Below are positions 1-6,927 of a DNA stretch of 10,320 bases, piece by piece. Source of the DNA: FEN-987 sp049521055 (GTDB lineage: Archaea; Thermoproteota; Bathyarchaeia; 40CM-2-53-6); NCBI GenBank assembly GCA_049521055.1, contig JBEKPE010000082.1, positions 1-10,320 of the forward strand. The letters are read 5' to 3'. A model generated the notes under the pieces. It worked only from the letters and a program-made list of their open reading frames with translations, did not search any database and was not told where the DNA came from. A program made the translations under genes and the position numbers. Position 1 is the stretch's first letter. Each line of letters starts with the position of its first letter.

Positions 1-176
1 ACCTGTAATGATTTGCTGTCAATCTTCTTCAAAACCAAGATCCCTGACCTTGGTCTCGCCATGATCGCAAACACCCCGCCCGGCTTTATGTGAAGCCTAT
101 CCCTCACCCGGGCTGGGATGACCACCTGTCCCTTAGAGCTGATGCGGGTTATTTCAGGAAGGTCACGCGATGCCAT
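1..176 (-). CDS. AbrB/SpoVT-family DNA-binding protein, N-terminal part (runs off left edge)
   Basis: Fifty-eight codons are visible with no stop before the window edge, so the C-terminus is missing. Residues about 8-50 carry the SpoVT-AbrB swapped-hairpin signature: ITRISSKGQVVIPARVRD, then a short linker with KPGG, then a beta segment (VFAIMA...ILVLKKI). Proteins of this family bind DNA as dimers. They act as transition-state regulators or as MazE-like antitoxins. The ATG at 176 is preferred because the frame upstream has no other start codon nearby and a TATA-like box sits about 27 bases before it, which suggests a leaderless transcript. It is transcribed in the same direction as the flippase, but the 120-base gap and its own promoter suggest separate control. 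With the C-terminus unseen, a stand-alone regulator cannot be told from an antitoxin or from a longer fused protein. No toxin gene is visible upstream. Confidence 0.88.
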   Translation of the reverse strand, partial: MASRDLPEITRISSKGQVVIPARVRDRLHIKPGGVFAIMARPRSGILVLKKIDSKSLQ

Positions 177-199
177 GATGGGTAAGATTATCTTACAAG

Positions 200-207
200 C
201 TAATAAA
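200..207 (-). promoter_or_regulatory. TATA-like box for the AbrB-type gene
   Basis: On the minus strand this reads TTTATTAG. Its centre lies about 27 bases upstream of the ATG at 176, which is the archaeal TATA-to-start-site distance. The mRNA would therefore begin at or very near the start codon. Position and composition are seen directly; promoter function is inferred. Confidence 0.5.
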
Positions 208-213
208 CGTGGA

Positions 214-284
214 ACGTTGGATATCAGTCGCCTCACACCCGTTTTGATACACCATTGAAAGGAGGAGGGAACGAGATCCAACGT
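214..284. repeat. 9-bp inverted repeat between the flippase and AbrB-type genes
   Basis: ACGTTGGAT at 214-222 is matched by its exact reverse complement, ATCCAACGT, at 276-284, with 53 bases between. The left arm lies directly upstream of the TATA-like box of the AbrB-type gene. It could be a paired operator, possibly for autoregulation, or the stem of a long hairpin after the flippase stop. The rest of the gap holds a purine run on the plus strand at 257-270 (pyrimidine-rich on the minus strand) and nothing else recognisable. Confidence 0.4.
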
Positions 285-296
285 AGCAGCGAGCGG

Positions 297-1871
297 CTAC
301 TTGGTGATGAGTATGGCGCCTAGGATTTTCGAAACGAAACCCAATCGGGTTCCGAGGTATTTGTGTATGAGTTCAATGTCATGCTCCTGTACCGCTTTCA
401 GCAGGCGAAGTGCTGCTAAGTATATGATTCCGCCGAGGATTATGTATGCAGGAAGCAGAATCCTACTGTAGAACACCATCTGAACCAGCACGAGAACCCC
501 GGCCATCAATCCGCCCGCAACCAAAGTTTTCCAAAGCGTCGTTACGTCAATGCTTACGGCCTTCTTTCGTCTCAAGGCTATGATTGTTAGCGCGAGTGAC
601 GCGACCATCACGAGACCGCGAGCAATCGAAGCGCCGGTAATACCGAAGAAGGGCAGCAAGAAGTAGGCGGAACCAACCGCCATCAACACGGACGCAACCG
701 TAATCCACAGGACCGTGCGGGTTTCCGATAATGCCACTAGCATGGTGCCCAGGACTGAGCCGAAGGCGGTTAGGGCGAAGAAGAGTGATAATATGGCTAG
801 AGCGTCCGTTCCGCCTACGTATGCTTGGCCCACGAAGGTTGTGAGGGCGATCTTGGCGGTGGCGAGCAACCCAAACGAAAGAGGAACAATCGCCAGACTT
901 GCATACCTTGAAGCCAACCAAGTAGCCCTCCTACAACTCTCAAGCCCACTCCGCCCGTGAATATGCGAGTAGGCAGGAAGAAGCGCATTATTCACTGAAC
1001 CTGTAATGTTGCTAAGAACCGTGAACGCGGTCAACGCAGCATTGTATACGCCGAGGGCAGCTAGCGGTACAAACGCGATGAGTATCGCGCGATCGAACCA
1101 GCTGTACGCGAAGTTGACCACGTTACCGATGCTCAGTGGCCATGAGAATGTGATCAGCCTCTTGAATGAGAAGGTTTTCTTGGGCAGACCGAGCACGCGA
1201 ATTATGAACAGCCCGTAAGCGCCGAGCATGGCGAGGTCTGACAAAATCCAACCAATCACAAGACCGACTAAGTTTCTCATGAAAATAATCAGTAGAACAA
1301 CCAAGCACTGCCTCAGTATGATGCCTGCAGATCCAATCGTGGCGGCCTCCTTGAACCTCTTCATTCCGAGCAAAGTCCCAATGGCGACTGGCAGAGCCCC
1401 TGAGTAGACTAGAAGATCGATCGCTAAAGCCCTGAACAGACCGACTTGTGTCACTGAGCCGAGTAATAGTGACGCGATCGTGGGTGCAGCGAGGAAAACG
1501 AAAGCCGATATCGGAATGGTAAACAGAAGAGTTACGCGAAGCGATTGGTAGAATACAGCTGACGCCGCTTCTTTGGAGTCTGATGTTAATCCCCCTATGA
1601 ACGTAGTCGCCGCCTGTGAGAACGCCCCTCCGTTTAGTGCTTGAGCGAAGGCTATGATGAGTGAAAGGATGGCTAGGATTCCCACTTCGGCCGGTGTGAT
1701 TAGGCGCGCTAAGATCGCGAATGCTAACGCCTGCGCGACGGCAGTGATGATCGTTTGAATTGTGAGGTATGATGCACCGCGCGACACCGACACTGCGGAA
1801 GATAGGTCTCCGCTGGGCGGCCCTATGGAACCAGGTTGCGTTTCAGGGTTTAGGGTAAGTGCGGACTGCAT
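297..1871 (-). CDS. Oligosaccharide flippase, Wzx/polysaccharide biosynthesis type (MOP superfamily)
   Basis: This 524-residue polytopic membrane protein has the length and hydrophobic pattern (about 12-14 helices) of Wzx-like flippases. These move lipid-linked sugar chains across the cytoplasmic membrane. Typical features are the first helix entered through SRGASYLTIQTI, then LARLITPAEVGILAIL, the central region with FSWPLSIGNVVNFAYSWFDRAILIAF, where WFDR is characteristic of the family's second half, and a C-terminal amphipathic tail with HDIELIHKYLG. About 30 polar residues precede the first helix. The ATG at 1871 was chosen. A TTG at 1916 would add 15 residues, but it lies upstream of the transcript start predicted from the TATA-like box at 1928-1934. 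The gene faces away from the small membrane protein and giant surface protein genes. Its substrate cannot be read from sequence; a glycan precursor for surface glycoproteins is a contextual guess. Confidence 0.9.
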   Translation of the reverse strand: MQSALTLNPETQPGSIGPPSGDLSSAVSVSRGASYLTIQTIITAVAQALAFAILARLITPAEVGILAILSLIIAFAQALNGGAFSQAATTFIGGLTSDSKEAASAVFYQSLRVTLLFTIPISAFVFLAAPTIASLLLGSVTQVGLFRALAIDLLVYSGALPVAIGTLLGMKRFKEAATIGSAGIILRQCLVVLLIIFMRNLVGLVIGWILSDLAMLGAYGLFIIRVLGLPKKTFSFKRLITFSWPLSIGNVVNFAYSWFDRAILIAFVPLAALGVYNAALTAFTVLSNITGSVNNALLPAYSHIHGRSGLESCRRATWLASRYASLAIVPLSFGLLATAKIALTTFVGQAYVGGTDALAILSLFFALTAFGSVLGTMLVALSETRTVLWITVASVLMAVGSAYFLLPFFGITGASIARGLVMVASLALTIIALRRKKAVSIDVTTLWKTLVAGGLMAGVLVLVQMVFYSRILLPAYIILGGIIYLAALRLLKAVQEHDIELIHKYLGTRLGFVSKILGAILITK

Positions 1872-1927
1872 TTTTGGTTCCAGCGTGAATCTCGAAGAGG
1901 ACGGGGCGATTGTCAACCAGCTAGGTT

Positions 1928-1934
1928 AGATAAA
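1928..1934 (-). promoter_or_regulatory. TATA-like box for the flippase gene
   Basis: The minus strand reads TTTATCT here. A transcript start about 25-27 bases downstream falls near 1905, leaving a leader of about 34 bases before the ATG at 1871. This argues against the upstream TTG at 1916. No clear ribosome binding site precedes the ATG. Confidence 0.4.
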
Positions 1935-1946
1935 GCGTTGCACGAC

Positions 1947-2000
1947 GAGAGGCGATTTAGTGTCAAATCGGCGCAGATTAGATAGGAACTAAGGCCTCTC
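1947..2000. repeat. 7-bp inverted repeat in the divergent control region
   Basis: GAGAGGC at 1947-1953 and GCCTCTC at 1994-2000 are exact reverse complements separated by 40 bases. They lie between the leftward flippase promoter and the rightward promoter of the small membrane protein, where a shared regulator could bind. At 7 bp the match could be chance. Confidence 0.25.
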
Positions 2001-2016
2001 TTTTGTTAGGTCTACG

Positions 2017-2024
2017 TTTACTAT
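2017..2024 (+). promoter_or_regulatory. TATA-like box for the small membrane protein gene
   Basis: TTTACTAT is centred about 57 bases before the ATG at 2078. It predicts a transcript start near 2046 and a leader of about 32 bases. The match to an archaeal TATA box is imperfect, and no strong Shine-Dalgarno sequence precedes the ATG. Confidence 0.33.
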
Positions 2025-2077
2025 TCGATGATTAAAGGAAAAGAGCTATCTTCAACCTGGAAGCACTAGCGCTTAAG

Positions 2078-2335
2078 ATGAAGTTTAGAACGGAAACACG
2101 CCGCGCTATTCTTTCTACAGCATTTCTCTTTGGATTGCTTACTTGGGTCTACGTAGTTGTTCTACAGATGGCGCATCCCGAGTGGTTGAGCTTACCACTT
2201 AGTCACATCGACGTTTTTCCGTTCAACCTGCGCGTTGATTTGACGGGGATGGGAGCGTTCGTGGTTTCGGTGTTGGCCTTCTTCTTCCTACAACTGACAC
2301 CTAAGAGAGAAAGAGGGCGTGAAACAGATCATTGA
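2078..2335 (+). CDS. Small protein with two membrane helices, function unknown
   Basis: This 85-residue protein is not recognised as a known family. It has a basic N-terminus (KFRTETRR), a hydrophobic helix at about 10-31 (ILSTAFLFGLLTWVYVVVLQ), a loop of about 25 residues containing HPEWLSLPLSHIDVFPFNL, a second helix at about 57-73 (MGAFVVSVLAFFFLQL), and a charged tail (KRERGRETDH). The positive-inside rule places both ends in the cytoplasm and the Pro/aromatic loop outside. The start is an ATG; the stop is TGA at 2333-2335. It lies upstream of the giant surface-protein gene on the same strand, but that gene has its own strong TATA box, so cotranscription is not required. The clear ATG, hairpin membrane topology and charge asymmetry support a real gene despite its size. 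Confidence 0.68.
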   Translation: MKFRTETRRAILSTAFLFGLLTWVYVVVLQMAHPEWLSLPLSHIDVFPFNLRVDLTGMGAFVVSVLAFFFLQLTPKRERGRETDH

Positions 2336-2418
2336 TGTACCAAAACCTGACGCGACTGTTTGCAATTCTTAGCCTAGTTTTCTAGTGGGCAAGGTATGTC
2401 CAACATGGACAGTTCAGC

Positions 2419-2425
2419 TTATATA
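2419..2425 (+). promoter_or_regulatory. TATA box of the giant surface-protein gene
   Basis: TTATATA is one of the two best TATA-box matches in the window. Its position predicts transcription starting near 2447. It lies inside the longest open frame, which begins at a GTG at 2385, so it rules against that GTG and supports the TTG at 2502 with a leader of about 55 bases. Confidence 0.65.
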
Positions 2426-2452
2426 CGCTAGAGCTCGACAGCAGAAATTTGG

Positions 2453-2475
2453 CTCCGAGTTTCTAGAGATCGGAG
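2453..2475 (+). promoter_or_regulatory. Hairpin in the 5' leader of the giant gene
   Basis: CTCCGA at 2453-2458 pairs perfectly with TCGGAG at 2470-2475 around an 11-base loop that contains the palindrome TCTAGA. The hairpin would lie just after the predicted transcript start and about 27 bases before the start codon. It could affect mRNA stability or translation, or be a protein-binding dyad in DNA. Confidence 0.4.
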
Positions 2476-2487
2476 TACTTCATCTGG

Positions 2488-2505
2488 ATGGAAAGAGTAA
2501 TTTGA
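2488..2505 (+). other. Five-codon upstream frame overlapping the TTG start
   Basis: An ATG at 2488 opens the frame Met-Glu-Arg-Val-Ile and ends at TGA 2503-2505. This stop overlaps the TTG start at 2502-2504 in the four bases TTGA, the geometry used for translational coupling through re-initiation. GGATG next to it is only a weak Shine-Dalgarno-like match. Whether it is translated is unknown. Confidence 0.3.
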
Positions 2506-5500
2506 TTAATAGGCTTAAGGGATTTCTTCTCATCGGACTTTTCATATTAGGAATACTTGCAGTGGGAGTTCCTGTCCAAGCTCACTTCACGCTTGGCGAC
2601 CTCACAGGAACTTATCCGTATCATACTAATGATTTCGACCCGCATGTTCCGGGCGTTATTGGCTACGTATGGCCCGGCAGCGGTCAATGTGCATATGTTG
2701 GATTCCCGAACCAGGCGAACGATAACTGTGCCCCTGGTTACCAGGCACCGTACCCGAACGGTAACCCGCCGGGCGCACCAAGTAATTCTTGGTATCAGCT
2801 CCAAGGGGACACTTATGCTCCCTTCGGCGCTATTCTCACGGGCACTACAGGCGATTTGATCTTCGCGTTGAACGCAACAGCATGGTCCACCGCGGCGTGT
2901 CAAGCCTCCAATGGTGGAGGAGCATGTACCCGCTTTAGCGGAAGATGGCATGGAGTAGACATTCTAATTCCGCCGGGTTTCAGTGTTCCCGGATCGCCAC
3001 AGGTTGTATCAACCATTACGAATGATTACTCTTCGATTGCTGTGGCGAGGATCAGCCCGAACGACCGTTATGCACCCGGTTGGACACTAGTTGAAGTTTT
3101 AGCTGACGCCGGCTTTGATTCGTCAAACCCCCTCACAACCACCACTCCATATTACAATCACCAAGGCATTGACTTCTCAACGGCCGGAGAATGGTATTAT
3201 GTTCGCGTCAACGGAGTACTCGCACCTTCTGTTGCGGGAAGGTACTTCTTCAAGACACTTCTCCTTGGCGGAACCCCGTCAATCTGCGGAGAAGAAGGAA
3301 CCGGGACTGGCACAGGGGATCTGCCGTCTTTCACATTTGCGGGAGTAGTAACTACGGCGAGCTGTTCAGAATTTATTCCAACTGAGAATTGGCCAGTAAT
3401 GCTGGTGAAGGGTGAAGTTGACCCCGCCATACTCACAGGCACAATCCGTTATGCAGGTTACAACTCAACCCTCTACGGCCAACCAATCCAAGAAGCCGGA
3501 AGAGTCTGGGCAAAGATGAGTATGCGCATTGACCCGTACACTGGTCAACAGAGACCCGACCTACCAACAATAGACGCGATCGGTTACCTCAACGCCACAG
3601 CCAACGGCCATTATGAGGTCGAGGGCCTAGCGCCCGGTGTCTATGACATCTACGCGGAAGCTGCTGGATATCCACAGACCCTGTGCACGAGCGGAATAAC
3701 CGTCCTCAAAGGCCAATCACTACACTTCGACTGCTACCTGCAACCTGGGCCCGTGATTCATGGTAACGTGTTCACGAAACATCAGTTCGGTGACGAACCT
3801 TGGCCTCTGGGAGACACTGGAGCCCCAGGGGGACTAAACGGGGTGCATGGCACCGGAACCGACGTTGACGGTCAATACATGAAAATTGAACTCTACGCTA
3901 ACGCAACACTCAGCAACCAAGTCGACTCAAGCGCTGGTCCACCAGTTTCCTGGTCTCCTCTCCCATGCGTTGCTGGAGGGCAGGAACTTTACACAGGTAG
4001 GTATACCGCAGGTAATTGCAATGATCCGCGACTTGGTAGCGAGATCGCGTTTCCGTGGCATGAATACACGCCAAGCAACGGCTACGGCGTTCCTAACCCC
4101 TCAACTGCGGTGAATAACGTCATACCCGGCGGCTACTACCAAGTGTCCGCGGGTGACGGAGCGGGAAGTGGTATTTACTTCGGAAACCTAATGCAAGACC
4201 CACAGGGCGTTGGCCCACCACAGCACTGGTTCGTGCAGGGCGGAACAACGACTCCGTTCCATTTTGAGTTCGGTGTGAAGGACGAGTACGGTGCGCCGAG
4301 GGATCTTGACGGAATGGTTCCACAGGTTTACGCTACATGGGTTAACGGCCTAACGCCGGGCAGGTATTATGTGCGTGCCTGGACTTTCCGTTACGTTCAG
4401 ACGGCCTTGGACGGTTCAACATTCCAGGAGTACTACTTTGACGTAACACCCAACGAGTGGGCGGGAGACGTTACATTGCCTCTTGACCTACGCCTTTCAA
4501 GCTGGGTGAACAAGACAGTGTACTTCCACGACACTGCCGTGAATTCAATTACAACTTCACCAATCGATACAGGCGCAGGAGTTATGTACGGAGTCTTGGT
4601 TGATGCTAACGGCAATGTCTGGTCATACAACCAAACTCTACTCGGTTATCGGGGTCTGTACACTTTCGGCGCCAAATCTGGATGGGCCGGAGGAGCATTC
4701 CTCTCCACCACGACGCTGAGACACAGGAACGACCTCGATAAGGCGAAACTAAACGCCTACGCGATTGAGAATGGTCGAGCGAATATTCAATTCTGGGGTT
4801 GGAACGACACTTGGGGTGGGGAGAATTATGGGATCCCCAGTGGAACGTACACGCCGCATGTATACGTGCTCGGTTACTTGGAGCACGGCCCAACTGAACA
4901 GGTGTCCGTGACACTTAGTGGTAACCCGACCGATGTCAGCGATCACATGTACCGCGGCGTAGGCTTCAACCTCACAGTCTACAGCATCGACTGGGAAAGG
5001 CCCCGAGTCAGCAGGAATTGGGTTTGGGGGAACCCAGTGGGTTACACGGTTTCGGGAATACCGACGAGTGTGGGAAGTGACCCAAGCTTCACCGGTGACC
5101 CGCGCAATGTTGGTGGCGTATACATGGTCGGTGAAGAAATTGATATCGGCGTGTACGCGAATGGCACCCTAATCGACTTCATAGGCGATGTCCCCTCTAA
5201 CCTGCAAGACACGGTGCTGACCAGCTGCCTCTTCCAGAACGATTCAAACTCGACCGTTCAAATGTGTGGGGGCGGCTGGGACGCCCAATACCAACAACCA
5301 GGCAGCGGCCTAGTGCCGTACCAAGGTAATTCGAATGACGCGTACTTCGGGCAGGAATTGAGCGATCTTGGTTTTGTGGGCGGTTACACGGGGGGCATAT
5401 CATACTACTCGACTCGGACGCTATTGTTCGCTCCAGCTCATTGGAGCCCAACCACTCTATCGGATGGAGGAACATACGAACAGGCCGTCTCAGGCTACCT

Positions 5501-6836
5501 CCCACTTTACCCCTCCGCGATTCCGAGCGGCCAATACGATTTGAGAGGGTTCACTTACGGGTACATACAGGACAAATCCTTCTCGGTCTACGCGCAACCC
5601 AGCCAAGTCGCCGATATGAAGATCAACCTAGTAATCGGTGTTAACGTGAGTTTGGACATCCTGTTCAAGAAGGAGAGCATCATCACGCCAACCGACGCCA
5701 ACATGTCTGCAAGGGTTAGGTTGTTCGATGACTCAGGTAATTTGGTTGCTGAGTGGATGTCAAGCGAGGGTACTTACACAACTGGCAAAGGATTCGCAAG
5801 AGCAGCTGACGGAACCGACCAATACCCGTTCGGCCCACTCCACCCCGCCATCCCAGTACCCAAACCACTAAACACCTACAACTACCTACCTGGAGGCGTA
5901 ACACTTCTGCACGTCTTGATGGCTGGCTTACCGCAAGTACCGGCCGCAGGCACCGACGACGGAGTCCTATCCCGCTTCGTCCCTCAACAAACATACTTCA
6001 ACGACCCATTGCTCTCTACCACAATCTGCGGGTTCGAAATAGACTGCTACACGGCCCCAGGCACAGGACTAGGCGTAGGCGTGCCAGGATACTTCTCGAA
6101 CACGGGAATCCAGGCGGCGCCAGATTATACCGGAGGCTGGACAGCTGAAGTAGACTTCGTCAACTGGTACGCCAACAACACGAACACAATGGAACTTGCA
6201 AGCGGCGGAGTACAAGCCCCAACCCAAGACAGCACCTTCGCACAGTACTACCCTCCAGTCAACGGCCTTCTCATGGGCGAATCGTACCACATCATCCCCG
6301 GCACAACCGCAACCTCAGGCATCAGCCTAACAGAGGACACCGCGCTCAAACCTGAACTCATCGGACACAGCTTAGCCGCGAACCATCTAGGCCCATACTC
6401 GCAGGAGGGCGTCTGGCAAATAGCCGGCACCCACAACAGCGGCGAAGCAAGCGCAATCTTTGAAGTTGACTTGAACGGCTTCGTGTCAGGAAACGTCTTG
6501 GCATTCACGTGGAGCAACGAGTTCCGCCAGCTAAGCTGGGGCCTAGTTAACGTCGTCGGCGCAAGCTCGACAAACTCGACGGGATGGAACTTCTACACAT
6601 ACGACGGCATCTACCAAGCCTACCTCCCCACAGGCAACTACAAGTTCACAATCAGCTCACCAGGCTACGCACCTCAAACCTGGTCCGTATCGATCTCACC
6701 AGGCCAGACAGGCACAGGCCAGAACATCTACCTGGAACAAACCAACATACCAGTCCCAGAATTCGGCACGATAGCACTTGTGGCCTTCTCAGCGCTAGCA
6801 GCCAGCCTATACATACTCAAACGCAAACGCAACTAA
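2502..6836 (+). CDS. Giant secreted PEFG-CTERM surface protein with repeated beta modules
   Basis: The 1444-residue product begins at a TTG, which gives an ordinary signal peptide: INRLKG, a hydrophobic core (FLLIGLFILGILAVG), and likely cleavage after VQA at residue 27. Starting at GTG 2385 would put 39 polar residues before the signal and engulf the TATA box. The mature part is rich in Gly, Tyr, Trp, Pro, Asn and Thr and has no internal membrane helix. Carboxypeptidase-regulatory-like beta modules, marked by a Gly-x-Tyr turn, are visible near residues 361-415 and 1360-1411, with related modules near 617-707, 778-830 and 1007-1086. By eye there are 15 N-x-S/T sequons and many paired cysteines. 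The end is PEFG (1419-1422), a hydrophobic helix and KRKRN, the tripartite signal recognised by thaumarchaeal sorting enzymes. A role as cell-surface or S-layer-associated glycoprotein is inferred. No catalytic motif was recognised. Confidence 0.88.
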   Translation: MINRLKGFLLIGLFILGILAVGVPVQAHFTLGDLTGTYPYHTNDFDPHVPGVIGYVWPGSGQCAYVGFPNQANDNCAPGYQAPYPNGNPPGAPSNSWYQLQGDTYAPFGAILTGTTGDLIFALNATAWSTAACQASNGGGACTRFSGRWHGVDILIPPGFSVPGSPQVVSTITNDYSSIAVARISPNDRYAPGWTLVEVLADAGFDSSNPLTTTTPYYNHQGIDFSTAGEWYYVRVNGVLAPSVAGRYFFKTLLLGGTPSICGEEGTGTGTGDLPSFTFAGVVTTASCSEFIPTENWPVMLVKGEVDPAILTGTIRYAGYNSTLYGQPIQEAGRVWAKMSMRIDPYTGQQRPDLPTIDAIGYLNATANGHYEVEGLAPGVYDIYAEAAGYPQTLCTSGITVLKGQSLHFDCYLQPGPVIHGNVFTKHQFGDEPWPLGDTGAPGGLNGVHGTGTDVDGQYMKIELYANATLSNQVDSSAGPPVSWSPLPCVAGGQELYTGRYTAGNCNDPRLGSEIAFPWHEYTPSNGYGVPNPSTAVNNVIPGGYYQVSAGDGAGSGIYFGNLMQDPQGVGPPQHWFVQGGTTTPFHFEFGVKDEYGAPRDLDGMVPQVYATWVNGLTPGRYYVRAWTFRYVQTALDGSTFQEYYFDVTPNEWAGDVTLPLDLRLSSWVNKTVYFHDTAVNSITTSPIDTGAGVMYGVLVDANGNVWSYNQTLLGYRGLYTFGAKSGWAGGAFLSTTTLRHRNDLDKAKLNAYAIENGRANIQFWGWNDTWGGENYGIPSGTYTPHVYVLGYLEHGPTEQVSVTLSGNPTDVSDHMYRGVGFNLTVYSIDWERPRVSRNWVWGNPVGYTVSGIPTSVGSDPSFTGDPRNVGGVYMVGEEIDIGVYANGTLIDFIGDVPSNLQDTVLTSCLFQNDSNSTVQMCGGGWDAQYQQPGSGLVPYQGNSNDAYFGQELSDLGFVGGYTGGISYYSTRTLLFAPAHWSPTTLSDGGTYEQAVSGYLPLYPSAIPSGQYDLRGFTYGYIQDKSFSVYAQPSQVADMKINLVIGVNVSLDILFKKESIITPTDANMSARVRLFDDSGNLVAEWMSSEGTYTTGKGFARAADGTDQYPFGPLHPAIPVPKPLNTYNYLPGGVTLLHVLMAGLPQVPAAGTDDGVLSRFVPQQTYFNDPLLSTTICGFEIDCYTAPGTGLGVGVPGYFSNTGIQAAPDYTGGWTAEVDFVNWYANNTNTMELASGGVQAPTQDSTFAQYYPPVNGLLMGESYHIIPGTTATSGISLTEDTALKPELIGHSLAANHLGPYSQEGVWQIAGTHNSGEASAIFEVDLNGFVSGNVLAFTWSNEFRQLSWGLVNVVGASSTNSTGWNFYTYDGIYQAYLPTGNYKFTISSPGYAPQTWSVSISPGQTGTGQNIYLEQTNIPVPEFGTIALVAFSALAASLYILKRKRN
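6753..6833 (+). other. PEFG-CTERM sorting signal within the giant protein
   Basis: The coding triplets give V-PEFG-TIALVAFSALAASLYIL-KRKRN. A short motif, a single helix of about 17 residues and a basic tail form the standard layout of an archaeosortase or exosortase substrate. By analogy with known families the protein would be cleaved near the motif and anchored to the cell surface. The sorting enzyme is not in this window. Confidence 0.8.
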
Positions 6837-6880
6837 AGCCACACACCGAACGGGCGCGAAAAACACCCGCAACCCCCTAC

Positions 6881-6927
6881 TTCTCTAGTCGTCGATAGGA
6901 AACGAAGAGAAAGAGTCCTTTGTTATT
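6881..6927 (+). terminator. Stem-loop plus T-rich stretch after the giant gene
   Basis: TTCTCT (6881-6886) and TCGT (6889-6892) pair with ACGA (6902-6905) and AGAGAA (6906-6911). This makes a 10-bp stem with a two-base bulge and a nine-base loop. The T-rich stretch TCCTTTGTTATT follows at 6916-6927. This suits a 3' end for the giant gene's transcript 45 bases after its stop. Archaeal termination depends mostly on the T-rich part, which here is interrupted. Confidence 0.4.

Noticed and set aside
1..176. Toxin-antitoxin pair including the AbrB-type gene
   Set aside because: No PIN or MazF-like gene is visible in the window. A partner, if any, would lie beyond the left edge, so only the DNA-binding protein is called.
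257..330. GGAGGAGGG resembling a strong ribosome binding site on the plus strand
   Set aside because: No start codon follows at the right distance. The only nearby frame, from TTG 256, has 22 codons and is antisense to the end of the flippase. On the minus strand the run is merely pyrimidine-rich.
547..921. Minus-strand open frame of 124 codons inside the flippase gene
   Set aside because: It lies in another frame of the well-supported flippase, is rich in Arg/His/Ser, and has no coherent hydrophobic or domain pattern.
1872..1916. TTG at 1916 as the flippase start, adding 15 residues
   Set aside because: It precedes the transcript start predicted from the TATA-like box, and an ATG is available before the conserved region. 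It remains possible if that box is not the promoter.
2370..2385. CCTAGTTTTCTAG as a terminator of the small membrane protein gene
   Set aside because: The stem is only about four bases and the T-run is four long, which is too weak to call.
2547..2951. Antisense open frame of 134 codons at the start of the giant gene
   Set aside because: It opposes a gene with a clear signal peptide and continuous domain structure, and its translation is Arg/Cys-rich and low in pattern.
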